Origin: Modicisalibacter sp049808615
Lineage (GTDB): Bacteria > Pseudomonadota > Gammaproteobacteria > Pseudomonadales > Halomonadaceae
Direction: 5' to 3'
Length of the DNA stretch: 64,000 nucleotides
Assembly: GCF_049808615.1 (NCBI RefSeq)
Contig: NZ_JBNCAN010000001.1
Location: 124,001-188,000 of the forward strand
A program made the position numbers and the translations under genes. Below are positions 53,113-61,402 of this stretch, in pieces. Below the pieces are notes generated by a model. It ran no database searches and had not been told where the DNA came from. It was given only the letters and a program-made list of their open reading frames with translations. Positions within the stretch are counted from its first letter, which is position 1; each line of letters begins with the position of its first letter.

Positions 53113-53856
53113 ATGACCGACGCCGTTTCATACCCCTCCCATGAGGATGACGTTACCCTGACACCCATCGGGCGCATCAGCAGCGACTATCCCGACAAGT
53201 TCGGCGTGCCTCGTCAGCCCGGACTGGTTCCCGCTGGACGCGCCGTGTTGCATCTGCTGCCGCCTTTCGATGATCCACAGACGGTGCGCGGGCTCGAGCG
53301 AATCAGCCACCTCTGGCTCACCTTTATCTTTCATCGTAGCCCGAAACGCTGGACGCCGCTGGTGCGGCCGCCGCGCCTAGGCGGCAACGCCAAACTTGGC
53401 GTCTTCGCCACCCGCAGCACCCACCGTCCCAATCGCCTGGGACTGTCCCTGGTGGAACTGGAAAGGATCGAGACGACGAGTGGGGTGCGATTGTACCTGC
53501 GCGGTCACGACCTGATCGACGGTACGCCGGTATTGGACATCAAACCCTACCTGCCCTGGGCGGAATCGCGCCCGGATGCCCAGGCGGGCTTTGCTCCGGA
53601 CGCACCAGCCAGCCACCCTGTCGTCTTCTCACCGGAAGCCGAGGCTACGCTTGCACAGCGAGACGACAGTGATTCACTGCACGAACTGATCATCCAAGTG
53701 TTGGGGCAGGATCCGCGCCCGGCCTATCATGGTGACACGCCAACGCGGGTCTACGGCGTTTTTCTACGTGATGTGAATGTGCGTTTTCGCGCCGTGGTGG
53801 AAGCAGGTAACAACACTATCATGAAGGTTCTCGAGATCACTCGATATCAAAAATAG
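53113..53856 (+). CDS. trmO: tRNA (adenine37-N6)-methyltransferase TrmO
   Basis: A 247-residue TsaA/UPF0066 fold protein (E. coli TrmO 235). TrmO N6-methylates t6A37 of tRNA-Thr to m6t6A. Conserved regions are IGRISSDYPDKFGVPRQPG, GVFATRSTHRPNRLGLS and LDIKPYLPWAES. ATG 53113 is chosen over 53026, which lies inside mtnB. It is divergent from mtnB and convergent with purC across a palindromic repeat. Confidence 0.93.
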   Translation: MTDAVSYPSHEDDVTLTPIGRISSDYPDKFGVPRQPGLVPAGRAVLHLLPPFDDPQTVRGLERISHLWLTFIFHRSPKRWTPLVRPPRLGGNAKLGVFATRSTHRPNRLGLSLVELERIETTSGVRLYLRGHDLIDGTPVLDIKPYLPWAESRPDAQAGFAPDAPASHPVVFSPEAEATLAQRDDSDSLHELIIQVLGQDPRPAYHGDTPTRVYGVFLRDVNVRFRAVVEAGNNTIMKVLEITRYQK

Positions 53857-53900
53857 GAAATGCAGATTTACGTCGCGAGCGATGAGCGGCTGGTCGACGC

Positions 53901-54002
53901 CGGAGCACAGGAATCGGAGTTTACTTTAGTAAATGAGGATTCCGTTCGGACCGGCGCACAGGCATCGCCGACGGCCAGCTGTTATTACCAAGGCCTGTGC
54001 GC
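53901..54002 (+). repeat. Palindromic repeat, second subfamily, between trmO and purC
   Basis: The core 53910-53943 is an imperfect palindrome: GGAATC at the left, TTTACTTTAGTAAA in the middle and GATTCC at the right. A perfect 10-bp pair, GCGCACAGGC (53954-53963) and GCCTGTGCGC (53993-54002), encloses a 29-nt loop. It fills the gap between convergent genes and probably serves as a bidirectional transcription end. The core is shared with 49648-49674. Confidence 0.7.
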
Positions 54003-54021
54003 AGCAGTAAATCGGCACTTC

Positions 54022-54735
54022 CTACCCGAAGCTGACACCGATCCGCCGACCCACTTCCTCGTAAGCCTCGATCACCCCACCCAGGCCCTGCCGGAAGCGA
54101 TCCTTGTCCATCTTCTCGCGGGTCTGGGCGTCCCATAGCCGGCAACCATCCGGGGAAAACTCATCGCCCAGCACGATCTCGCCGTCGAACATGCCGAACT
54201 CGAGCTTGTAGTCGACCAGCAGCATGCCGCCGTCGAGGAACAGCTGCTTGAGCACGTCGTTGACCTGGAAGGTCAGCGCCTTCATGCGTGCCAGCTGCTC
54301 GGGCGTCGCCCAGCCGAAGGTCTCGGCCAGGGACTCGTTGATCATCGGATCGCCCTTCTCGTCGTTCTTGAGGAACAGCTCGAAGGTCGGCGGCTCGAGT
54401 GCAATCCCTTCCTCCACTCCGAGACGACGCACCAGGCCGCCGGCAGCCAGATTGCGCACCACGCACTCGACCGGAATCATGTCGAGTTTCTTGACGACGC
54501 ATTCGGTATCCGACAGCAGCGTCTCGAAATGCGTGGGTATCCCCGCCGCCTGCAGCTTGCCCATGATGAAGGCATTGAACTTGTTGTTGACCATGCCCTT
54601 GCGGGCCAGGGCCTCCTTGCGCTTGCCGTCGAAGGCGCTGGTATCGTCGCGAAAGTGCAGAATCAAACGGTTCGGGTCATCGGTGCGATAGACGGATTTA
54701 GCCTTGCCGGCATACAGCTCGTCACGTTTTTCCAT
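54022..54735 (-). CDS. purC: Phosphoribosylaminoimidazole-succinocarboxamide synthase
   Basis: A 237-residue SAICAR synthetase of purine synthesis. The N-terminal LYAGKAKSVYRTDDP, the region VECVVRNLAAGGLVRRLG and the ATP-site region LVDYKLEFG are typical. Last gene of dapA-bamC-WalJ-like-purC, an order that resembles dapA-bamC near purC in E. coli. GGAG about 10 bases before the ATG. Confidence 0.97.
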   Translation of the reverse strand: MEKRDELYAGKAKSVYRTDDPNRLILHFRDDTSAFDGKRKEALARKGMVNNKFNAFIMGKLQAAGIPTHFETLLSDTECVVKKLDMIPVECVVRNLAAGGLVRRLGVEEGIALEPPTFELFLKNDEKGDPMINESLAETFGWATPEQLARMKALTFQVNDVLKQLFLDGGMLLVDYKLEFGMFDGEIVLGDEFSPDGCRLWDAQTREKMDKDRFRQGLGGVIEAYEEVGRRIGVSFG

Positions 54736-54816
54736 GGGCGGGGATCTCCGAAGGGGGTTGGCATGGATGATTTGAAGCGATGTTAAACGTTGAAGGGCCG
54801 TATGCAGCAGGTCGTA

Positions 54817-55632
54817 TCATGCGACGATCTGCCAATCGAAGCCCTTGTCTTGAGCTGCGATGACCAATCGCGACTCGTCACCATCGAGTAGCGGATTGAG
54901 TATCTCCTGCGCCAGCTCGGGCCGGTTGTTCTGCTCGGAAATATGCGAACAGACGATACGTTGCAGACGATCCAGCCCCACCTGGCGAAGCAAGGAGTGC
55001 GCTTGCGCATTGGCCAGATGCCCCCAGTCGCCCCCGACACGCCGCTTGAGCCGCGGCGGATAGGGGCCCTCGGCCAGCATGCGCGGATCGTGATTGCACT
55101 CCAGAATGAGTGAATCGCAGCCGCGAAACGCCTGCACGACATGGGCGCTGGGATGCCCCAAGTCGGTCAGTACCCCGAGACGTCTCTCCCGGGCACTGAC
55201 GCAGAACTGTACCGGCTCCCGAGCATCATGGGGCACGGTAATCGGGTCAATCTCCAGCCCTTTGATCGTGAAACGCGAATGTGGGGTAATCAGCTCGTGC
55301 CGGGGCACGTCGCCGAGGCGCCCGGAGAGCCAGGTGCCGGCACTGAGATGGACCGGTAGCCCATACCGGCGCGCCAGGGCACCGACGCCGCGAATGTGAT
55401 CACCATGCTCGTGAGTGATCAGCACTGCCGAGAGCTGTCGCGGATGCAACCCCAGACGCGCCAGACGGGACTCGGTCTCACGCAGGCCGAAACCGCAGTC
55501 GATGAGGACATGCGTCTCGCCATCGCTGACCAGGGTCGCATTACCCTTGCTGCCACTGCCCAAGGAAGCGAAACGTAGGGCTTTTTTCCATTCAGCCTGG
55601 CCCCGGGCCGAGGCGGATTGTCGTGTTGCCAT
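54817..55632 (-). CDS. MBL-fold metallohydrolase (YycJ/WalJ-like)
   Basis: A 271-residue metallo-beta-lactamase fold protein with THEHGDHIRG as the metal motif and a later CNHD. It resembles the WalJ/YycJ branch of putative exonucleases, which in Firmicutes is linked to the WalRK locus; the proteobacterial role is not established. ATG at 55632 overlaps the bamC stop (TGATG), so it is coupled to bamC. A TTG one codon earlier is also in frame. Confidence 0.88.
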   Translation of the reverse strand: MATRQSASARGQAEWKKALRFASLGSGSKGNATLVSDGETHVLIDCGFGLRETESRLARLGLHPRQLSAVLITHEHGDHIRGVGALARRYGLPVHLSAGTWLSGRLGDVPRHELITPHSRFTIKGLEIDPITVPHDAREPVQFCVSARERRLGVLTDLGHPSAHVVQAFRGCDSLILECNHDPRMLAEGPYPPRLKRRVGGDWGHLANAQAHSLLRQVGLDRLQRIVCSHISEQNNRPELAQEILNPLLDGDESRLVIAAQDKGFDWQIVA

Positions 55633-56585
55633 CAACGCAGCGTGGCGGCCAGCTTGTCGAGCAGCTCGCGGGCATCACCACCACTGACAGGTGTGTCGTC
55701 AGCGGAGGCAACGCGCACTCGGGTCGACCCCTGAGTCGGCTCGTCGATGGACAAGCGGTATCGTCTAGGCTCCGCATCGCCCTCGAACAGGCCAAAGAAA
55801 CCGCCATCGTCCCCTCGCGGGGTATACTCGACCAGAAATTCGCCAGCGCTTCGGTTCTGATCAAGCAACCGGTTTCCCTCACTGTTGAAGTTGTTTTCGA
55901 GCTGGTAGAAGAGCTCCGACCAGGCACGCTCGAAACCCAACGCCATCAGCAATTGCCATTCGCCCCCAGCATTCTCAAGACGCACACGATCGTCCCGGGA
56001 TAGGTTCTGAGCCGCAAGCGAGACACTCTGCTGTTCCTGAGCGTAGGAGGCGAGATAGTTATTCAATGCCGATAAACACTGCGCCTGATCGTTGCCCGTG
56101 GGTGTCTCACAGCGCACTTCACTGGTGTTGCCGCGCAGTCCCTGACGCACGCTAAAGGTGGCCTGGTCGGTTTCGATGCGTCCTTGCGACGCATTCAGGG
56201 CGCGGAGCTCGAGCCCGCGCTGCTCGGCAAAGGCCTGAAGGCGTGGCCAGATGGCGGCGGGGGAAGCATTGACCAATAGCCAATGATCCGATCCCGCTTT
56301 ACGCTCCTCTATGAATTTCTGCTCTCCCTGACTGCTGACCGCCAACGCCTGGGGTCGTGGCGCCTCGAACTCACCCTGGGCCAAGAAATCGCTGTTGGCT
56401 GGAGGTACGGGCATGGCGTCCTGATAGCGATTGGCCTGACGTGTCTCGGGCAGCTGTAACGGCCTGGTCAGCTCGGCCTCGCGATATTCGTCGTTACGAT
56501 CGTAATAATAGCCGCTACGACCACAACCGCTTACCACCAAAGCAATCGCAAGAGTCAACGGCATCCATTTGAAGACGGGGTTCAT
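55632..56585 (-). CDS. bamC: Outer membrane protein assembly factor BamC (lipoprotein)
   Basis: A 317-residue lipoprotein with a type II signal peptide and lipobox VSGC (Cys near residue 21). The N-terminal unstructured part (Tyr/Arg rich) is followed by two helix-grip domains, as in NlpB/BamC. It is an accessory subunit of the BAM complex that inserts outer membrane beta-barrels. ATG 56585 is chosen because it starts the signal peptide. It is 77 bp downstream of dapA, the classic neighbour. Confidence 0.92.
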   Translation of the reverse strand: MNPVFKWMPLTLAIALVVSGCGRSGYYYDRNDEYREAELTRPLQLPETRQANRYQDAMPVPPANSDFLAQGEFEAPRPQALAVSSQGEQKFIEERKAGSDHWLLVNASPAAIWPRLQAFAEQRGLELRALNASQGRIETDQATFSVRQGLRGNTSEVRCETPTGNDQAQCLSALNNYLASYAQEQQSVSLAAQNLSRDDRVRLENAGGEWQLLMALGFERAWSELFYQLENNFNSEGNRLLDQNRSAGEFLVEYTPRGDDGGFFGLFEGDAEPRRYRLSIDEPTQGSTRVRVASADDTPVSGGDARELLDKLAATLR

Positions 56586-56662
56586 GCATCTACCTTTTCT
56601 TGTGCGTGAGGCCGACGACAAGCCCGGCCAAAGCCTGCTAGCCGAGCTGCCGCTACGCAATG

Positions 56663-57547
56663 TCAGTCTTCCAGCACACCGGCAAGCTGGAGCGCCTCAT
56701 CGACGGTGGCATGGTATTTTTCGGAGAGCCAGGTCAACGGCAGACGAATACCCTGCTCGGCGTAGCCCATGCGATTGAGCGCCCACTTCGTCGGAATCGG
56801 GTTGGCTTCGACGATCAGAGAGGTATGCAGCGGCATCAGCCGTGTATTGATCTGGTGCGCCTTGTCGCTATCACCGGTCACAGCCGCCTGGCACAGTTCG
56901 TGCATCGAGCGCGGCGCGACATTAGCCGTCACGGAGATATCGCCATGACCACCCATCAGCATGAACTCGCAGGCCGTGGGATCGTCACCGGAATAAAGTG
57001 CGAAGTCGCAGCCCTTCAGACGTGCGATGAGATCCTCGGCGCGCTCCAGATTACCGGTAGCATCTTTCAGCCCGACGATGTTGTCGACCTTTGCCAGCCG
57101 CAGCACGGTCTCGTTGTAAATGTCCGAACAGGTGCGCCCCGGCACATTGTACAGGATGACCGGTAGGTCGCTGGCCTCGGCGATCACCTTGAAATGCTGG
57201 TACAAGCCTTCCTGAGTGGGCTTGTTGTAGTAAGGAGCCACAGTCAGGCAATAGTCGGCCCCCACCTCCTTGGCATAGCGGGTCAACTCCACCGCCTCGG
57301 TCGTGTTGTTGGAGCCTGTTCCGGCGATCACCGGAATGCGTCCATTCACTTCTTCGACGATGGTGCGAATGACATCGAAATGCTCCGCGAAGGACATGGT
57401 GGTGGGCTCGCCGGTGGTACCGGCGGCAACGATGGCATCGGTGCCGTTGTCGAGATGAAATCCTACCAGGCGGCGTAGGGCCTCCCAGTCGATCTCTCCG
57501 GAAACCTTCATCGGCGTCGCCAATGCGACGATGCTGCCTGTGATCAT
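56663..57547 (-). CDS. dapA: 4-hydroxy-tetrahydrodipicolinate synthase
   Basis: A 294-residue aldolase-fold enzyme of lysine/diaminopimelate synthesis. Conserved GTTGEPTTM, YYNKPTQEGLYQHF (tyrosine), NVPGRTCSDI and GLKDATGN (Schiff-base lysine). ATG 57547 has AGGAGG upstream; an open extension to 57631 is unsupported. First gene of the operon with bamC and purC. Confidence 0.97.
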   Translation of the reverse strand: MITGSIVALATPMKVSGEIDWEALRRLVGFHLDNGTDAIVAAGTTGEPTTMSFAEHFDVIRTIVEEVNGRIPVIAGTGSNNTTEAVELTRYAKEVGADYCLTVAPYYNKPTQEGLYQHFKVIAEASDLPVILYNVPGRTCSDIYNETVLRLAKVDNIVGLKDATGNLERAEDLIARLKGCDFALYSGDDPTACEFMLMGGHGDISVTANVAPRSMHELCQAAVTGDSDKAHQINTRLMPLHTSLIVEANPIPTKWALNRMGYAEQGIRLPLTWLSEKYHATVDEALQLAGVLED

Positions 57548-57770
57548 GCGGGGATGTCCTCCTGTGCAACAGCTTTCTGGCCATAGGGCGACTAGCCGCC
57601 CATCGCGATCGATACGCTGTTCGAAGAGCAAATGGTACTCAGGCGGCGAAAGTCTGTACAGGTGCCAGGGCCGGTAAAACGCATAGACTTACCGTTCGCG
57701 TATGCTTGAGTGTACTCTCTTTGTTCCTTCGCCCTTTTTCTTTACAGAAACGCAACATGAGGAGCGCAAC

Positions 57771-58247
57771 ATGAGCATCAGCATTGGCCAGGAAGTTCCC
57801 GACTTTACCGCCAACGCGACGAACGACACCACCGTCCGCCTTTCGCAGCTCAAGGGCAAGCAGGTGGTGATCTATTTCTACCCCAAGGACAGTACGCCGG
57901 GCTGCACCACCGAAGGCGGCAATTTTCGTGACCGTAAGGCCGATTTCGATGAAGTCGACACGCTGATCTTCGGCGTCTCCCGAGATGGTCTGCGTGCCCA
58001 CGAGAACTTCAAGGCCAAGCAGAACTTCAATTTCGAGCTGATCTCCGACAAGGACGAAGCACTCTGCCAGCTGTTCGATGTCATCAAGCTCAAGAAGATG
58101 TATGGCAAGGAGCACCTGGGGGTCGAGCGCAGCACCTTTTTGATCGACAAGACCGGTAAGCTTGTCCAGGAATGGCGCGGCGTCAAGGTGCCGGGCCACG
58201 TAGAAAAGGTACTCGAAGCGGCCCAGGAACTTCACGCAAAAGAGTAA
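57771..58247 (+). CDS. bcp: Peroxiredoxin, Bcp/PrxQ type
   Basis: A 158-residue thiol peroxidase with peroxidatic Cys45 in DSTPGCTTEG. The resolving position five residues on (Cys50 in E. coli Bcp) is glycine, so it probably works as a one-Cys or atypical enzyme; another cysteine is present in EALCQLF. ATG 57771 follows GAGGAG. Divergent from dapA; the 223-bp gap shows no obvious OxyR site. Followed by palindromic element copy 3. Confidence 0.93.
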   Translation: MSISIGQEVPDFTANATNDTTVRLSQLKGKQVVIYFYPKDSTPGCTTEGGNFRDRKADFDEVDTLIFGVSRDGLRAHENFKAKQNFNFELISDKDEALCQLFDVIKLKKMYGKEHLGVERSTFLIDKTGKLVQEWRGVKVPGHVEKVLEAAQELHAKE

Positions 58248-58260
58248 TAGCGCAACTCGT

Positions 58261-58415
58261 AAATCCATTCATGAGCGTTACGAGCGAAGGTCAGACAAGG
58301 CAAAACTGGACGAAGAAACGGAGTTTACTTAAGTAAATGAGTATTTTGATCGGACTCGCGCACGAGACCAGTTTTAACGCCGTATGCCCAAGCGCAGTAG
58401 CTCATGCATGGATTT
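58261..58415 (+). repeat. MITE/REP-like palindromic element, copy 3 (155 bp, different arms)
   Basis: The outer arms AAATCCATTCATGAGC (58261-58276) and GCTCATGCATGGATTT (58400-58415) pair at 15 of 16 positions. The inner arms are AAAACTGG and CCAGTTTT. The core TTTACTTAAGTAAA is a perfect palindrome. Segments CAAGGCAAAA and TTGATCGGACTCGCGCACGA are shared with copies 1 or 2, but both arm pairs have changed together. It occupies the whole gap between convergent bcp and perM, and its last base is in the perM stop codon. Confidence 0.85.
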
Positions 58416-59512
58416 TAGTCTTCTAGATCAACCTGACGAATAGGCAACCCCCGCTGCCCCACACTGCGGGGCCAGGCTCTTGCCAGCGCCTTGAGTAGCG
58501 TCGCCAGCGGAATCGCAAAGAAGATACCCCAGAACCCCCAGATGCCCCCGAAGAACAGCACCGCCAGGATGATCGATACCGGATGCAGATTGACCGCCTC
58601 GGAGAACAGCACCGGCACCAGCACGTTGCCATCCAATGCCTGTAGCACGCCGTACGCGACGACCACATAGACGAACTCGTCGCTGATGCCGAAATGAAAC
58701 CCCGCCACCGCCGCCACGGGAATCGTGGCAATCGCCGCGCCTATATAGGGCACCAGCACTGAGAGCCCTACCGTCAACCCGAGCAACGCCGTGTAAGGTA
58801 GCCCGAAGAACCAGAAGGTAACGTAGGCCGCACTGCCGACGATGAGAATCTCGATCACCTTGCCCCGCACGTAGTTGGCGATCTGATGATCCATCTCGTG
58901 CCAGACGTTGGTCATCAAGGCGCGTTTTTGCGGCAGGAGCGATAGAAAGAAGCGTGTCAGCGACTCTCGATCCTTGAGCAGAAAGAACACCAGGATCGGC
59001 ACCAGCACCAGATAGATGATCAACCCCAGCAGATTACCGAGTGACGATAGCGACAGGGTCAGTGCTCGCTGACCGAGCTGTGTCACCTCGCGTCCGGCCG
59101 TGGCGATCCAGGCTTGGATTTGATCCGGCGTGATCACCGTAGGATAACGCGCCTGGAGCCCATCCAGCAGTTGTTGCACTCGGGCGAACATGCGTGGCGT
59201 TTCCTGCACCAGCTCGACCATCTGGTTCCAGACCAATGGCAATACGACCAGCGCCAACGCCAATAGAGCGCCGATGAAGATCACGAAAACCGTCAATACC
59301 GACAGTAGGCGCGGTAATCCTCTGCGCTCCAGCCAGGCGACGATCCCCTGCAACAAGAAGGCAATGATCAGTGCGGTAAAAAAAGGCGCCAGCATCTTGC
59401 CCATCCAGATCACGATGGCAAAACCAAGAATCAGCACCAATAGCAGAACGACCGCCTCCTCGTCCGAGAAGTAACGCTCGGCCCAGGTTTTCAGAACCTC
59501 CTTCATCTTCAT
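58415..59512 (-). CDS. AI-2E/PerM family transporter
   Basis: A 365-residue polytopic protein with about eight transmembrane helices, including a long central loop, typical of UPF0118/PerM/AI-2E. Family members include putative permeases and Na+/H+ antiporter-like proteins in halophiles; substrate unknown. The start overlaps the tusA stop (ATGA), and a second ATG two codons on is possible. The TAA stop starts at the edge of the palindromic element. Confidence 0.9.
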   Translation of the reverse strand: MKMKEVLKTWAERYFSDEEAVVLLLVLILGFAIVIWMGKMLAPFFTALIIAFLLQGIVAWLERRGLPRLLSVLTVFVIFIGALLALALVVLPLVWNQMVELVQETPRMFARVQQLLDGLQARYPTVITPDQIQAWIATAGREVTQLGQRALTLSLSSLGNLLGLIIYLVLVPILVFFLLKDRESLTRFFLSLLPQKRALMTNVWHEMDHQIANYVRGKVIEILIVGSAAYVTFWFFGLPYTALLGLTVGLSVLVPYIGAAIATIPVAAVAGFHFGISDEFVYVVVAYGVLQALDGNVLVPVLFSEAVNLHPVSIILAVLFFGGIWGFWGIFFAIPLATLLKALARAWPRSVGQRGLPIRQVDLED

Positions 59513-59754
59513 GGGCTGGCAGCGCCCTTGCGAATCCAGTAGTGGTATTCGTCGCCGGCTTCCTCTCGGGACATCAATTCGACATCGCTTTGATCGGTGA
59601 AGGTCTCGAAGTCCTTCCAGGAGCCGGGATCCGTCGCTTTCACATGAAGTACCTCGCCGACATCGAGGCCCGCCAAGGCCTGCTTGGCCTTGAGCAGCGG
59701 CAGCGGGCAGTGCAGGCCACGCGCATCGAGCACATCATCGGGTTGCAGAGCCAT
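59509..59754 (-). CDS. tusA: Sulfurtransferase TusA family protein
   Basis: An 81-residue protein with the active-site motif LHCPLPLLKAK (Cys16, CPxP) of TusA/SirA. TusA relays sulfur from IscS for tRNA 2-thiouridine and other targets. It is co-transcribed with the PerM-type gene (ATGA overlap) and divergent from bepA, a set often kept together. SD AGGGGAG. Confidence 0.92.
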   Translation of the reverse strand: MALQPDDVLDARGLHCPLPLLKAKQALAGLDVGEVLHVKATDPGSWKDFETFTDQSDVELMSREEAGDEYHYWIRKGAASP

Positions 59755-59865
59755 GACATCTCCCCTGAGAATAGAAAATCGTTTCGATTTAAAGGCACTT
59801 TGTTTCTCGAATCAATGTCGAGAGACCATAGCCGCTACCGGCGTTACTTGCCCACGAGGATAGTC

Positions 59866-61308
59866 ATGCTGCTTAGAATGACAATACCGGCACTGATCAG
59901 CGTCCTGACGCTCGCCTCGCTTGCGCCACCAATTCACGCCGACGACTATGGCCTGCCCTCCCTGGGAAGTGGCGGGAGCAGCGTCTCCATCGACGAAGAG
60001 CATCGTCTCGGCCGCGCCTGGCTGCGTCAGTTTCGCGCCCAGACCCAAGCCTGGCAGGACCCCATCACGCAACGTTATGTCGAGTCGGTGCTATCACGCC
60101 TTTTACCTTACAGTGATATCGGCAATACCCAGGTGATCGTGACCCTGGTCGATAGTCGGCTGCTCAACGCCTTCGCCGTGCCGGGAGGGATCGTCGGCGT
60201 CAACGCGGGGCTTTTCTCTTTCGCTCCTAGCGAAGACGCCTTCGCCTCGGTGCTGGCCCATGAACTGGGGCACTTGTCCCAGCGCCATTTCGCGCGCCGC
60301 ATGGAGCGCATCGAGGAAACCCAGTTACCCACCATGGCGGCCATGCTGGCGGGCATGGTGATTGCCGCCGGCGGTGGCGGCAATGCCGGCCTTGCGGCCA
60401 TGGCCGGCTCCCAGGCCGCCTTTATCCAGGACCAGCTCGCCTATTCCCGGCGTTTCGAGCAGGAAGCCGATCGGGTCGGCCTCGAGGCCATGGCGGATGC
60501 GGGTTTCGACCCCCAGGCCATGCCCGCCATGTTTCGTGCAATGCAACGCTTGACCAGCCTGCAGGGCGGCAACCCGCCGGAATTCCTGTTGACCCACCCG
60601 GTCACGGAATCACGCATCAGCGATACTCAGAGCCGCGCCGATCAACTTCGCTCGACAACCTCTTCCGGGGACCCGAGCTATGCCATGATTCGGGCCAGGG
60701 CCCTGCTGAAACTGAACCCGAATGACCCGACTCAGCCCATGACGCTACTGCGCCAGGACGATCCACCCAAGACGGCTATTCGTTACCTGGAGGCGCTCAT
60801 CGCCGCGGAGCAGAACCGTACCGATACGGCCCTGGACAGCCTCGACCGCCTGGCCCGAGAACTGCCGGATCTCTCCTTGATCCCGGCCAGCGCCGCAGAA
60901 ATCGCGCTGGATGCAGGACGACGCAGTGCAGCCCTTGAGCGTACCCAGCGTATTTTGAGACTGGCGCCAGGTTACTTTCCCGTCGAGCTGCTCCGGGCCG
61001 ATATTCTGCTGCAGACCGACCCCACCCAAGCCTTCGATGTACTACGTGAACTCAGTCAGCAAGCCCCGGAAGACCCTCAGGTGTTCACCCTGCTCGCCGA
61101 GGCTGCCGGGCGCAGCGGCCACGAAACCTGGGGGCATCTGGCCCGGGCGGAGCAGCTCCAACTCACCGGGCGAATCGACCGTGCCATCCGCCAACTCGAG
61201 GTGGCCGAGGAAGTGGCCAAACGCGACAACGATTTCGGCATGGCCAGTCGTATTCAACAGCGGCGCAAGGTGTATCTGACATATCGCGAGGCCGCCCAGC
61301 AGCTTTAG
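59866..61308 (+). CDS. bepA: Periplasmic M48 metalloprotease / beta-barrel assembly-enhancing protease BepA
   Basis: A 480-residue protein (E. coli BepA 487). A signal peptide (about residues 1-25), an M48 domain with zinc motif H132-E133-L-G-H136 and the third ligand in FEQEADRVG, then C-terminal TPR repeats. BepA degrades or assists outer membrane proteins such as LptD during assembly. ATG 59866 after GAGG gives a proper signal peptide; the frame is open further upstream into tusA. The TAG stop lies in the left arm of a 16-bp inverted repeat. Confidence 0.94.
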   Translation: MLLRMTIPALISVLTLASLAPPIHADDYGLPSLGSGGSSVSIDEEHRLGRAWLRQFRAQTQAWQDPITQRYVESVLSRLLPYSDIGNTQVIVTLVDSRLLNAFAVPGGIVGVNAGLFSFAPSEDAFASVLAHELGHLSQRHFARRMERIEETQLPTMAAMLAGMVIAAGGGGNAGLAAMAGSQAAFIQDQLAYSRRFEQEADRVGLEAMADAGFDPQAMPAMFRAMQRLTSLQGGNPPEFLLTHPVTESRISDTQSRADQLRSTTSSGDPSYAMIRARALLKLNPNDPTQPMTLLRQDDPPKTAIRYLEALIAAEQNRTDTALDSLDRLARELPDLSLIPASAAEIALDAGRRSAALERTQRILRLAPGYFPVELLRADILLQTDPTQAFDVLRELSQQAPEDPQVFTLLAEAAGRSGHETWGHLARAEQLQLTGRIDRAIRQLEVAEEVAKRDNDFGMASRIQQRRKVYLTYREAAQQL

Positions 61309-61366
61309 AGCCTATTCACGATCTGCTGCGTGTCAGTCATACGTCGTTAAATCGTGAACGGGCTCT
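61307..61366. terminator. Hairpin between convergent bepA and nadA
   Basis: AGAGCCTATTCACGAT (61307-61322) and ATCGTGAACGGGCTCT (61351-61366) pair at 14 of 16 positions around a 28-nt loop. It starts inside the bepA stop codon. There is no long U-tract, so it is either a bidirectional end structure or another member of the palindromic repeats. Confidence 0.6.
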
Positions 61367-61402
61367 TGGAAAATATCGGCCTTGCTGCGATGCGTTTGAT
61401 AG

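Noticed and set aside
49511..54138. Two small open frames (49511-49738 and 53860-54138, plus strand) sharing the peptide EFTLVNEDS
   Set aside because: The shared peptide is a translation of the palindromic repeat core. Neither frame has a convincing ribosome site, and the similarity ends with the repeat DNA.
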